The notes beneath the pieces are model-generated. The model had not been told where the DNA came from and did not search any database. It was given only the letters and a program-made list of their open reading frames with translations. Position numbers and translations under genes: made by a program. Shown here piece after piece: positions 56,297 through 64,000 of a stretch of DNA of 64,000 nucleotides. Origin of the DNA: Streptomyces sp. BK208 (GTDB taxonomy: Bacteria > Actinomycetota > Actinomycetes > Streptomycetales > Streptomycetaceae); assembly GCF_004364245.1 (NCBI RefSeq), contig NZ_SOAV01000001.1, forward strand, positions 806,001-870,000. The letters run 5' to 3'. Within the stretch, counting starts at the first letter, position 1. Every line of letters begins with the position of its first letter.

Positions 56297-56755
56297 GTGC
56301 GCGTGAACAGGCGAAAGCACAAGAAGCTGTCCCGGCGTCTCGTCGGCGCCGCACTCGTCGGCGACCTGCCGGCCGTCCGGGCCGCGCTGCGGGCCGGAGC
56401 CCCGGCCGAGACGGCCGACACGGCCGGCAGCACACCGCTGTACCTCGCGTCCGTGGGCGGAGCCGCCGACATCGCCCGCGTGCTGCTCGCGGCCGGTGCC
56501 CGGCCCGACACGGAGAGCGGGATCGGCTCGGAGGGCACACCGCTGTGCGGCGCGGCGTGCTGGGGGTACACCGAGACGGTGCGCGTACTCCTCGAACACG
56601 GAGCCGACCCGAACCTGCGCGAGGACCACGGCACCGGCTGGACGCCACTGGACTGGGCGGCGCACGGGGCGCACAGCGAGACGGTGGACGTACTCGTCGC
56701 CGCGGGGGCGCGGCCGCGGTCCCGCGCCCCGGGTGGCACACGGAGCGGCGAATGA
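56297..56755 (+). CDS. Ankyrin-repeat protein
   Basis: This 152-residue protein is made of about four ankyrin repeats after a basic N-terminus (RRKHKKLSRR). Repeat cores are AGSTPLYLASVGGAADIARVL, GTPLCGAACWGYTETVRVLL and GWTPLDWAAHGAHSETVDVL. Ankyrin arrays bind proteins; no catalytic part is present. The GTG start may be at 56297 or two codons on. It lies between the aldo/keto reductase and the large ATPase gene, with 80 nt to the latter, so it could belong to either or neither. Confidence 0.85.
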   Translation: MRVNRRKHKKLSRRLVGAALVGDLPAVRAALRAGAPAETADTAGSTPLYLASVGGAADIARVLLAAGARPDTESGIGSEGTPLCGAACWGYTETVRVLLEHGADPNLREDHGTGWTPLDWAAHGAHSETVDVLVAAGARPRSRAPGGTRSGE

Positions 56756-56835
56756 CCCGCGGCCACAAGCCGTTTCCCGACGCAGATTCTGACGACCACT
56801 CACTCGAAGGACGACTTCGGGGCTAAAGTCGCAAT

Positions 56836-59800
56836 GTGCGCCTTGGGCCGATCAAATCGCGCGTGTCGCCCGGTAGTACCATTCGGGTGCGCATGCACGC
56901 GGGGGAATGCTTTGAAGGAATACTCGCGGAGATCGACGAGGACTGCCTCGTCATCCAAACCTCCGACGCGGAGATCCTCCTGGAGGCGGAAGCCATCCAG
57001 TTGGTCGAGCGCCGCTCACCCGGAGCCACCTCTGCCCGGGAGACCAGCGACAGCCCCGCGCAGGTGGGACCACGACCCGAGCCTCGGGCGACGCCACCGC
57101 CGGTCGAGCCGGTCGAGGTCGTCCTCCCCTCCGCCGCCCTGCGCTTCCTCGCGGAACTGGACGGGCGGGTCCGAACACTACCGCTGCGGATAGCCGATCC
57201 GGATTTCGACGTCTTCACGGACGACCTGGACGACGAAACCCGGATTCGACTGGACCGCGACCTGCTGAGCATCCGGAACAGCTACGGTTACGCGCTGAAG
57301 GTCAGGGACACGGCGAAGATCCTGCAGTGCGCCGGACGTCTCCGCCGCGTGGCGGACAGCTTCAACGCCGCCGACTGCCTGCAGACCGCCGGCCGGATGG
57401 TCTGGCTGCTCGGCCAGTACGACAAGGCTCTCGAGCTGTTCGCCGAGGCCGCCGACACCCTGAACGACAGCTCCTCCTGCTTCGATCTGGCAGTTGCCCA
57501 ACGGCACACCGGCGAACTCCTCTACCCCGCCACCCTGCGAAACTGCCTCGATCAGGAGGCGCCCGCGGACGACCCCGCTCTGACGGCGCTGGCCGCCTGC
57601 GTACTCGTCGACGGCGTCGGCGCGGACGAACTCGCCGGGCTTGTGCAGGACGCCGCCGCCTGGCGGCCGGGGAACGCCCGTCTGTGCGTCCTCCACGCCG
57701 GCCTGCTCTGCGTCCCCCGGGAAGGGCTCACAGGTTTCCCGGCCGAGGCGTGGAACTCACCCGAGGCGCCCGCCCACGCCTTCACCGTGATCGCCGCGAA
57801 GCTGCATCCAAGCCCCGCTCCCGCCGCGCCGGTACGACCCGCCAGGCAACCGGCGATGCCGCCGCCTCCTCGTCCGGTGCCACGGCCGGCACCGGCCGTG
57901 CCGCGACCGGCCGTACCGGCGCCCGTGACGCCCGCCCGGACCACGGGGCTCGACGACGCACAGGTGCGCTCGCTGTCGGACGAGGTCCGTGCCCGCGTCG
58001 ACAGGGGGGATCTGACCTCCGCCAGGGAGTCGTTGACGTCCTTGAAGTCCCTGGCCCCACGTCACTCACTGACCTGGGGCGCGGAGAAGTACCTGTCCCA
58101 GGCGGTCGCCGTCCAGGCGGGCACGCCCAGCAGGACGGCCGGGATCCACGCCCCGCAACAACCCAACGGCACCCAGCAGGACAAGGGCCCCTTCGCCCGC
58201 GCAGAGGCAGCGCAGCGCCGCAAGGACTACGTGGCAGCGAAACGCCACCTCCAGCAGGCCATCGACCAGGGAGACCAGCGCGCCCGGGCGGTGCGCAGAC
58301 TCGTCAACCTGTTGTCGACCCGGCTGCAGAGCCGTGACGAGGCACTGAACCTCCTAGACGAACACAAACACCTCTTCGTGACCGACGCCGAGCGCCGGAA
58401 CTGGTCCCAGCAGCGCAGCACCATCCTCGAGCACGCGGGAAAGTGGGCGGAGGCACTGGATGAACTGCGCGGCATGCTCAGCCGGGGGCCCACCGGTGAC
58501 GAGCGAGTGCGGTTGGTGATCCGCACCACCATGGCACTGCTCAAGACGTTCCAACCGCAGGAGGCGAAGGAGTTGCTGGAGTCCGAGCTCCGGCGCGATC
58601 CGCAGCAGCAGTCCCTGCGCACGACCCTTGACCAGCTCATCCAGGCCATGGAGACGAACGTGTACTCCAAGGTGGACGCCGTGCTGCAACTCCAGTACGC
58701 CGCCACCTCCCAGCTCAGCCCCTTGCTGACCTTCCACCTCGACCGCTGCGAGTACCGGGGTGTGCGAGCGGAGAAGGTGGCGAAGCGGACCTTCACCGAA
58801 GACGACATCAAGCGTCTGGACGACCTGGTCTCGGGACGTGCCAAAGGGCGGCTCGGCAGCAACTTCCCCCGCGAACGCGCCGACTACAACCTCTCGGCCG
58901 CTCGCATCATGCGTGATCTGGGCATCACGGACGACCGGTTCCGCAGCAGACTGCGGTACTTCGCGGCCGCGATGGGAGATGCCTGCGCCATCGAGGCGAA
59001 GGGCAATCCGGACGTCATTCGCACGTACTACCTGGAGTCGGTGAGCGTCAAGAGCGACTGGGACGACCTGGTCGACGTCAAGCTCCGGCAACTCGTGATG
59101 TCGTTCACGCACAGCGGCGTACAGCTGCTCGACATGGGGCAGCTGCCGTCCCTGGAGAAGGCGCTGGCCCTGGTGATGTCCGAGCGGCATCTGACCCGGA
59201 TGGTCCTGGTGACGCTGCTGTCCCTACCCACGGTCGGCGAGACGGTCACACGTCTGATCCGGCGGGTCTGGGCGGACCGGACGACACGGGAAATTTTCAA
59301 GAAGGCGCTGGCGGACCACCTCGAGAACGACGTCACGGTGACCGACGAGTCGAGCTTCACCCAGGCATGGCTCGCGGCGGCGCGGGAGGACGCCCAGCGC
59401 CGCGACGTCTACCACCAGATCAGCGTCCTTGCCGACACGACGCCGGTCCTGACCGTGCTGGACCGCCACACCATCGAGCTGGAACGGATCGCCGAGGACG
59501 TGATCGGTCTGGCCTCGGCAACGGACCGCGCGAGGATCGAGCACTGCCGGTCGGTCGTCACGGACCTGCGCCAGTACGTCCGGCAGAGCGTGTACGTCGA
59601 ACGGGAGCGTCTCTTCGGAGGGACGAGCCGGACCATCCGCGCGCACGTCGAGGAGTACGAGAGTGCCCCGACTCCGCTGTCGCTGCAGATCTTGCATCCC
59701 TATCTGTGCACGCTCGACACCGAGCTCAGAAAGCACTTCGAGGACTACCAGAAGAGTGTGGAACCCGAGAATCTGAAGGTGGAACTGGTCGTCGACCGCT

Positions 59801-61269
59801 ACCTGCCCAGCGGCGGCCGGGTCGACGTCCAGCTGGAGGTGTCCAACGAGCCGGGGGCCAGTCCCGTCAGCAACGTGGTGCTGAGCGTCCTGCCCAGTGC
59901 CGACTACACGGCCACGGAGGCCACGGTCGCGGTGGCGGAGTCCATCGGAGCCGGGGAGTCGAAGACCTGCCAGATCTCCCTGGTCGCCGGCAGACCCGCC
60001 ATCGAACAGGAGCTCATCACCCTGGACAGCCGGATCAGTTTCACCCTGCGTTCGCAGCGGCGGGTCGAGGCGGAGGTGGAGCCGAAGTCGATCCGCCTGC
60101 ACACCGACACCGAGTGGACCGAGATCCCCAATCCGTACAGTGCGGGTCTCCCCGTCGAGAACCCGGACATGTTCATGGGCCGTGATCCGCTCATCGCCCG
60201 TCTGGCGGAGACGGTGACAGGGCCTCACCGGGGCAGCGTGATCGTCTACGGCCAGAAGCGCGCGGGGAAGTCGTCGGTGCTGTACCACCTCGAGAAGAGG
60301 CTGACGCTGCCCAGCCTCGCGGTGAGCTTCAGCATCCAGGACCTGACCGGCGACATGTCCTTCGCCGACTTCCTCTACCGCATCGGGAGCGACTTCCACT
60401 GGCTGATCAGCAACCTGGCCATGGAGAAGGGCTGGGACACCCGTGCGCTTCCCGAGCCGAGCCTGCAGGAGATCAGGCTGGCGGCCCAGCAGAAGTTCAT
60501 CGAATACATGCGCCGGCTTCTCACCTGGTTGCGGGCCACTCCGCCCCTGGCGGACAGTCACCTCGTATTGCTGATCGATGAGTTCAGCATGGTGCACAAG
60601 GAGATCCGCAGCCGGAACCTGCCCGAGAGTTTCATGAAGGGCTGGAAGGCCATGCTCGAGAAGGGCTTCTTCCGATGCGTCCTGGTGGGCAACGATCTGA
60701 TGCCGCGCTTCATCCAGGAGTTCCCCAACGAGTTCCAGGTGGCCACCGAGGCACGCGTCTCCTATCTGGAGAGCGCCGACGCCAGGGAGCTCATCGAGAA
60801 GCCCATCCGGCTGCCGGACGGAGCCAGCCGCTACCGGGGCAACGCCGTCGACCGCATTCTCGAACTCACCGGCCAGAGCCCCTACTACATCCAGTTGTTC
60901 TGTCATGAGCTCGTGCTCTACATGAACAGCGAGGACGTGCGTGGACCGGCCATCGGCCCCGCCGACGTCGAGGCCGTCGCCGACCGGCTCATCGTGACGT
61001 TGGGGGAGAACGAGTTCGACAACCTGCTCACCCCCGGCGACAGCGAGGTCACGGACATCAGCGGCGACCTCGTCATGGAGGTCCTGCGGGCCACCCGGCG
61101 CGAGATCGGACGGGCCATGTACCACGAGGGCGGTGGCAACGCTCATCCCGAGGCGGAGCGGGTCATCCAGGACCTGGAGGGCAGGGAGGTGCTCCAGCGG
61201 CTCTCCGGCAACCGGTACCGCATCAGGGTCGGGCTCTTCAGCCTGTGGCTGCAGCACCGATGGGCATGA
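56836..61269 (+). CDS. Large Sm-like/TPR-like/P-loop ATPase protein
   Basis: This 1477-residue protein appears soluble. Residues 1 to about 65 resemble a small Sm/Hfq-like beta-barrel (GSTIRVRMHAGECFEGILAE and CLVIQTSDAEILLEAEAIQLVE). Helical TPR-like stretches occur around 165-235 and 390-620, separated by a Pro-rich linker (about 330-375). A long helical middle and a CARDB-like beta domain (about 978-1100) follow. The C-terminal 370 residues are an AAA/STAND-like ATPase: Walker A GQKRAGKSS (Lys1145), Walker B VLLIDEF (Asp1248). The GTG start has no clear ribosome site. The next ATPase gene overlaps by 4 nt. The ensemble suggests an NTP-driven, possibly RNA-sensing scaffold; the function is unknown. 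Confidence 0.85.
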   Translation: MRLGPIKSRVSPGSTIRVRMHAGECFEGILAEIDEDCLVIQTSDAEILLEAEAIQLVERRSPGATSARETSDSPAQVGPRPEPRATPPPVEPVEVVLPSAALRFLAELDGRVRTLPLRIADPDFDVFTDDLDDETRIRLDRDLLSIRNSYGYALKVRDTAKILQCAGRLRRVADSFNAADCLQTAGRMVWLLGQYDKALELFAEAADTLNDSSSCFDLAVAQRHTGELLYPATLRNCLDQEAPADDPALTALAACVLVDGVGADELAGLVQDAAAWRPGNARLCVLHAGLLCVPREGLTGFPAEAWNSPEAPAHAFTVIAAKLHPSPAPAAPVRPARQPAMPPPPRPVPRPAPAVPRPAVPAPVTPARTTGLDDAQVRSLSDEVRARVDRGDLTSARESLTSLKSLAPRHSLTWGAEKYLSQAVAVQAGTPSRTAGIHAPQQPNGTQQDKGPFARAEAAQRRKDYVAAKRHLQQAIDQGDQRARAVRRLVNLLSTRLQSRDEALNLLDEHKHLFVTDAERRNWSQQRSTILEHAGKWAEALDELRGMLSRGPTGDERVRLVIRTTMALLKTFQPQEAKELLESELRRDPQQQSLRTTLDQLIQAMETNVYSKVDAVLQLQYAATSQLSPLLTFHLDRCEYRGVRAEKVAKRTFTEDDIKRLDDLVSGRAKGRLGSNFPRERADYNLSAARIMRDLGITDDRFRSRLRYFAAAMGDACAIEAKGNPDVIRTYYLESVSVKSDWDDLVDVKLRQLVMSFTHSGVQLLDMGQLPSLEKALALVMSERHLTRMVLVTLLSLPTVGETVTRLIRRVWADRTTREIFKKALADHLENDVTVTDESSFTQAWLAAAREDAQRRDVYHQISVLADTTPVLTVLDRHTIELERIAEDVIGLASATDRARIEHCRSVVTDLRQYVRQSVYVERERLFGGTSRTIRAHVEEYESAPTPLSLQILHPYLCTLDTELRKHFEDYQKSVEPENLKVELVVDRYLPSGGRVDVQLEVSNEPGASPVSNVVLSVLPSADYTATEATVAVAESIGAGESKTCQISLVAGRPAIEQELITLDSRISFTLRSQRRVEAEVEPKSIRLHTDTEWTEIPNPYSAGLPVENPDMFMGRDPLIARLAETVTGPHRGSVIVYGQKRAGKSSVLYHLEKRLTLPSLAVSFSIQDLTGDMSFADFLYRIGSDFHWLISNLAMEKGWDTRALPEPSLQEIRLAAQQKFIEYMRRLLTWLRATPPLADSHLVLLIDEFSMVHKEIRSRNLPESFMKGWKAMLEKGFFRCVLVGNDLMPRFIQEFPNEFQVATEARVSYLESADARELIEKPIRLPDGASRYRGNAVDRILELTGQSPYYIQLFCHELVLYMNSEDVRGPAIGPADVEAVADRLIVTLGENEFDNLLTPGDSEVTDISGDLVMEVLRATRREIGRAMYHEGGGNAHPEAERVIQDLEGREVLQRLSGNRYRIRVGLFSLWLQHRWA

Positions 61270-62918
61270 CGGGGGTGGGGCCCCACGACGCGTGGATGCC
61301 GGTGGACCCTGAGGCCAACCCCTACGCCGGGTACGGGTCTCCCGTAGCGGGAGCGGAGTTCGTCGGCCGCACCGCGGCGATCAGCTCCATCCGCAACCGG
61401 ACGTTCGCTTCACTGGAGACCGCGTCGGTGTCGATCGTCGGACCGCCCCGGGTCGGCAAGTCCAGCCTCGCCCGGCACGTCCATGAACAGTTCGCCACCG
61501 GCCGCAGTGCCCGGGGGCTGACCTTCATTCCGGTGTGGATCACCGTCAGCGGTTGCGACTCGGAGCAGTCCCTCTTCCGCGAGCTCGCGCACTCCGTCCA
61601 GACCTGGCTGTCCGAACACAGCCCGGACGCCGACCGGATGAAGGCACAGTACGAGTCACTGTCCACGACCGCGTCCTGGGACGACATGCGGATGCAACTA
61701 CGTACCTACCTGCGTCGGCTGAGGTGGCTCAAGTACCAGGTCGTAGCCGTACTGGACGAGTTCGACGCCGCACGGAACATCTTCCGGCGTTCCGCGCCCT
61801 TCGAGCTCCTTCGTGCCCTCGCCTATGCGCCGGATGTGCGTGTCGCCCTCGTCACGGCCTCTCGACGGAGCCTGGCGGAGATCGTGGTGCGGTCGACACC
61901 CGAGCTGTCCACGTTCCCGCAGATCTTCGGACTGCCCATCACCCTGGGCTGTTTCGACACCCGCGAGCTCTCGGCGCTGGTGGCACGGTCGCCGTACGTC
62001 GACACGGAACTGGGCCCGCCGTTGCTGACATGGCTCGAGCGGGAAACCGGCGGTCAGCCGTTCCTTGCGTCCGCGCTCCTGTCGGTCGTGCACGACAGGT
62101 GGGCGGCACACGGCCTCCCCCCGGCCGCGCAACTGCCACGACATCTCGGCGAGGCCGTCGCCGCGTGCGGCGAACTGACCGTGCGGCACCACGAGCAGAT
62201 GCTGGAACTGCTGCGTGACGAGGACCGGCTCAAGACGCTCCTGGAAGTGGTCTTCGGTCCTCAGGTCACCGCCCAGCCCCAGGATGCCGAGCGGCTGGCC
62301 AAGGAAGGCATCGTCCGTCCCACCGCTGACGGCTGGGCGGGTTTCTCGGAGAGCTTCCAGGAGTACCTGGGGCTGCTGGAGCGGAGATCGGACGACTGGT
62401 CGCTGTGGCAGCGCACCGAAACGAGACTGCGGGCCGCCCTCACCGTCGCTCTGCGGGCCGTATACGGCGAAGTCTGGCTGGACAGGCTCCGTGAGTGCCA
62501 GAAGCGGCTGATCGACAAGTGCGAGGAACGGCAGGAACGGGTGCGGCGGAGCTTCGGTCGACTCGCCCCGGACGAGAACCCGCTCGACTACGCCTACCCG
62601 CAGGACCTTCTGGCCGTCATCATGATGCACTGGGAGCAACTGAGACCGGCCCTGGGCCACTCCAAGGACGGCTGGCAGGAGCGATTGGAGCTGATCGCAC
62701 GGATGCGTACGCCGATGGCGCACAACCGGCGTTCCGGCACCTCTCCGCTGCTCATGGAACAGTTCCGCGAGTACTGCAATGACGTGCTGCGCTGGCTGCC
62801 CGAGTCTCCGGTTCCGGGCACGGCTGCCGCCTCGTCAGACCGACCCCGCGTTCCGGCCGGTGACGTGGATACTGGGCCGGTCGATCAGAGCGGCGTAGAC
62901 GCCGGGATCCAGCCGTAG
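61266..62918 (+). CDS. P-loop ATPase with C-terminal HEPN-like (Swt1-type) domain
   Basis: This 550-residue protein has a vWA-less STAND/AAA-type ATPase: Walker A GPPRVGKSS (Lys65) and Walker B VVAVLDEFDAAR (about 160-170). A winged-helix-like stretch follows. The C-terminal ~150 residues are helical with the HEPN ribonuclease motif RxxxxH as RTPMAH (Arg481, His486). The context (LDYAYPQDLLAVIMMHW, then AHNRRSG) resembles Swt1-type HEPN domains. HEPN domains of this kind often cut RNA in toxin and defence systems. The ATG is chosen from the ATGA overlap with the preceding gene, so both are co-translated. Its 3' end overlaps the convergent NYN gene by 84 nt. Confidence 0.82.
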   Translation: MTGVGPHDAWMPVDPEANPYAGYGSPVAGAEFVGRTAAISSIRNRTFASLETASVSIVGPPRVGKSSLARHVHEQFATGRSARGLTFIPVWITVSGCDSEQSLFRELAHSVQTWLSEHSPDADRMKAQYESLSTTASWDDMRMQLRTYLRRLRWLKYQVVAVLDEFDAARNIFRRSAPFELLRALAYAPDVRVALVTASRRSLAEIVVRSTPELSTFPQIFGLPITLGCFDTRELSALVARSPYVDTELGPPLLTWLERETGGQPFLASALLSVVHDRWAAHGLPPAAQLPRHLGEAVAACGELTVRHHEQMLELLRDEDRLKTLLEVVFGPQVTAQPQDAERLAKEGIVRPTADGWAGFSESFQEYLGLLERRSDDWSLWQRTETRLRAALTVALRAVYGEVWLDRLRECQKRLIDKCEERQERVRRSFGRLAPDENPLDYAYPQDLLAVIMMHWEQLRPALGHSKDGWQERLELIARMRTPMAHNRRSGTSPLLMEQFREYCNDVLRWLPESPVPGTAAASSDRPRVPAGDVDTGPVDQSGVDAGIQP

Positions 62919-63518
62919 TTCCTTCGTGCCGGGGATGGGCCGGTGCTCGTGGTCGGCACGCGTGCAGGTCGGAAACGCCGAGTACAGCGCGTAACGCCTG
63001 CCCTGTGACTGGTGGACCTTCTTGACCTCTTGGACCATGGGGCCGAAATCGGAGTCCTGCGACAGGATGATCAGCGAGGCGTAGTCCTGCTGCCAGGCCC
63101 CGCGGAGCGCCAAGGAGGCGAGCCTGATGTCGGCGCCCTTTTCCTTGCGCCGCCCAGCCATGGTGTTCGACGTGCCGCAGTTGCCGCACGTCACGCTGCG
63201 ATCCAGCGACGTACTGCACTGAGCGCACGCCAAGGCTTGATAGCTGAAGCGGGCCCGCTCGTGCCGTACACCGTAGTTGGACAGCTTGCGCAGCCGCTTT
63301 CGCCAGGTGTGGAACTCCGGTGCCTCGCCGGGATGGTTGCGGTCCGGAAGGGCCATGACCACAGCAGCGTCGTTGACGCTGTCCGCACCCGTCTCGGCGG
63401 CCGCGTACCGGGCCAGCCGGTCGAGCGGAAACTTGGCGGCGGGGCCGTATCCGAAACACCGCAAGGCGGCGACGTAGTGGTTCCATCCGTCGACCAGCAC
63501 CAGGCAACCCGATCCCAC
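62835..63518 (-). CDS. NYN-domain (PIN-like) putative ribonuclease with zinc knuckle
   Basis: This 227-residue protein has a LabA/DUF88-type NYN fold. Acidic metal ligands are Asp10 (LVDGWN), Asp130 (EKGADIRLA) and Asp155/Asp157 (LSQDSDFGP). A four-Cys zinc knuckle (Cys98, Cys101, Cys111, Cys114) is inserted before the KGxD motif. NYN proteins are metal-dependent nucleases acting on RNA. The GTG start is chosen for its GGGGGG-AGAGG purine tract; the frame extends 15 codons upstream to a TTG. It has its own promoter and an attenuator-like leader. Convergence and 84-nt overlap with the HEPN ATPase, and the cold-shock-like gene behind, suggest an RNA-processing or defence cluster. Confidence 0.85.
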   Translation of the reverse strand: MGSGCLVLVDGWNHYVAALRCFGYGPAAKFPLDRLARYAAAETGADSVNDAAVVMALPDRNHPGEAPEFHTWRKRLRKLSNYGVRHERARFSYQALACAQCSTSLDRSVTCGNCGTSNTMAGRRKEKGADIRLASLALRGAWQQDYASLIILSQDSDFGPMVQEVKKVHQSQGRRYALYSAFPTCTRADHEHRPIPGTKELRLDPGVYAALIDRPSIHVTGRNAGSV

Positions 63519-63560
63519 CCTCTGCCCCCCTAGAGAAGAAAGTGACCGAGAACAAAGCGA

Positions 63561-63620
63561 CAAAGAAAAACCCCGCTGGGGGCCACAGGTCTGTTTCCAG
63601 AGGCGACGCTAGCAGCGGGG
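63561..63620 (-). terminator. Attenuator-like hairpin with T-run in the NYN leader
   Basis: Reading the minus strand, CCCCGCTG (63620-63613) and CAGCGGGG (63578-63571) pair across 34 nt and are followed at once by TTTTTCTTT (63570-63562). It lies between the promoter and the NYN start. It has the shape of an intrinsic terminator placed upstream of its gene, so it may act as a conditional attenuator. Confidence 0.55.
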
Positions 63621-63621
63621 G

Positions 63622-63658
63622 CACTACGAACTGTAGTGAAAGGGACACGCGACTTCAA
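63622..63658 (-). promoter_or_regulatory. Promoter and palindrome of the NYN gene
   Basis: On the minus strand TTGAAG (63658-63653) and TACAGT (63635-63630) are 17 bp apart. CACTAC/GTAGTG (63622-63638) is a perfect palindrome overlapping the -10, a likely repressor site. Transcription would start near 63623, just before the attenuator stem. Confidence 0.6.
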
Positions 63659-63674
63659 GGGAGAGTCACTCGGT

Positions 63675-63710
63675 GGGGGCGGGTCCCCGCCTTCCGGGGA
63701 ACCCGCCCCC
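63675..63710 (-). terminator. Terminator after the cold-shock-like gene
   Basis: A 14/15-nt inverted repeat (63675-63688 with 63696-63710, one bulged base) has a 7-nt loop. It lies 26 nt past the minus-strand stop at 63736. GC-rich, no T-run. Confidence 0.7.
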
Positions 63711-63735
63711 CGGTGTCAGCGTCGTCGCCGGGACG

Positions 63736-64000
63736 TCAAGCCGCGTCCTCCTCTCCGGGTTCCTCGATCTCCTCGGCCAGCCCACCCTTCTCGTTCGCCA
63801 CGACCTTGAAGCTCAGCAGAGATCCGGCCGCGAAGCCCTGAACCGCCGAGCGGGGAGTGAAGACGTGGTGGCTGTTGCCGAGGCGGTCCTGAACGCGTAG
63901 CCAGCCGTGGGCCTTGCCCTCGGGCAGCTTCAGGGTGCCCTCCGCGTAGTCGTCGACGAGAAGGATGCCCACGGCATGGCGATTGCGCTCGCCGTCGACC
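63736..64000 (-). CDS. Cold-shock-like / OB-fold protein (3' part, runs off the window)
   Basis: Only the last ~87 residues are visible; the frame remains open through base 64000, so the true start lies beyond. The visible part reads like an OB-fold or cold-shock segment (HGWLRVQDRLGNSHHVFTP, SAVQGFAAGSLLSFKVV) with an acidic tail (EEIEEPGEEDAA). A GTG at 63970-63972 could start a short form but lacks a good ribosome site. It is on the same strand as the NYN gene and upstream of it, separated by a terminator and a new promoter. A nucleic-acid-binding role is inferred. Confidence 0.6.
   Translation of the reverse strand, partial: VDGERNRHAVGILLVDDYAEGTLKLPEGKAHGWLRVQDRLGNSHHVFTPRSAVQGFAAGSLLSFKVVANEKGGLAEEIEEPGEEDAA

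Overview
The window is high-GC actinobacterial chromosome. The evidence is extreme G/C at third codon positions, frequent GTG/TTG starts, GGAGG-type ribosome sites, leaderless genes, a monomeric NADP isocitrate dehydrogenase, a GAF/PP2C/HATPase phosphatase and LacI/MalR-type starch regulation. Together these point to a Streptomyces or very close relative. I see no phage, IS element, rRNA or CRISPR array. There is one tRNA, Pro-GGG.

Region 1 (1-13.1 kb) handles alpha-glucans: the 3' part of a secreted GH13 alpha-amylase, a LacI/MalR-type regulator, a 1433-residue secreted GH87 alpha-1,3-glucanase, a second almost identical MalR-type regulator, a maltose-type ABC importer (binding lipoprotein and two permeases) and a cytoplasmic GH13 alpha-glucosidase. 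Palindromic CTTGCG/GCAAG operators sit before both regulators and before GH87, so the set looks like one regulon: cut polymers outside, import oligosaccharides, hydrolyse them inside.

Region 2 (13.2-29.7 kb) is mixed housekeeping and metabolic DNA: a PP2C phosphatase, an ABC exporter with a MerR-type promoter, a flippase-like membrane protein, a glycerol-type kinase plus two flavoprotein oxidoreductases, a hypothetical protein, an APC permease, an MscS channel, isocitrate dehydrogenase and an N-formylglutamate amidohydrolase-like protein.

Region 3 (29.9-38.6 kb) is a candidate proteolytic signalling island: a small acidic protein, an ECF sigma factor, a subtilisin-like protease without signal peptide, a divergent TPR-CHAT protease, an ATPase-LuxR regulator and a metzincin-like protein whose catalytic Glu is Gln.

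Region 4 (38.8-56.8 kb) starts with a GST-like protein, tRNA-Pro, a bile-acid-symporter-family protein and a cupin. It then carries a myo-inositol catabolic locus: two Gfo/Idh/MocA dehydrogenases, an IolE-like TIM barrel, a sugar ABC importer, iolC, a Cgl0159-type aldolase, iolB, iolD and a HutC/GntR regulator. TGTCAA/TTGACA palindromes overlap the promoters. A TMEM175-like protein and a VOC protein are interspersed, and an aldo/keto reductase and an ankyrin protein follow.

Region 5 (56.8-64 kb) is the best candidate for an undescribed system. It has a 1477-residue protein (Sm-like start, TPR-like middle, P-loop ATPase end), a translationally coupled P-loop ATPase with a C-terminal HEPN-type RxxxxH motif, a convergent NYN ribonuclease-like protein with a zinc knuckle and an attenuator-like leader, and the tail of a cold-shock-like protein running off the window. 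The content suggests RNA-directed defence or stress response. That function is inferred from domains only.
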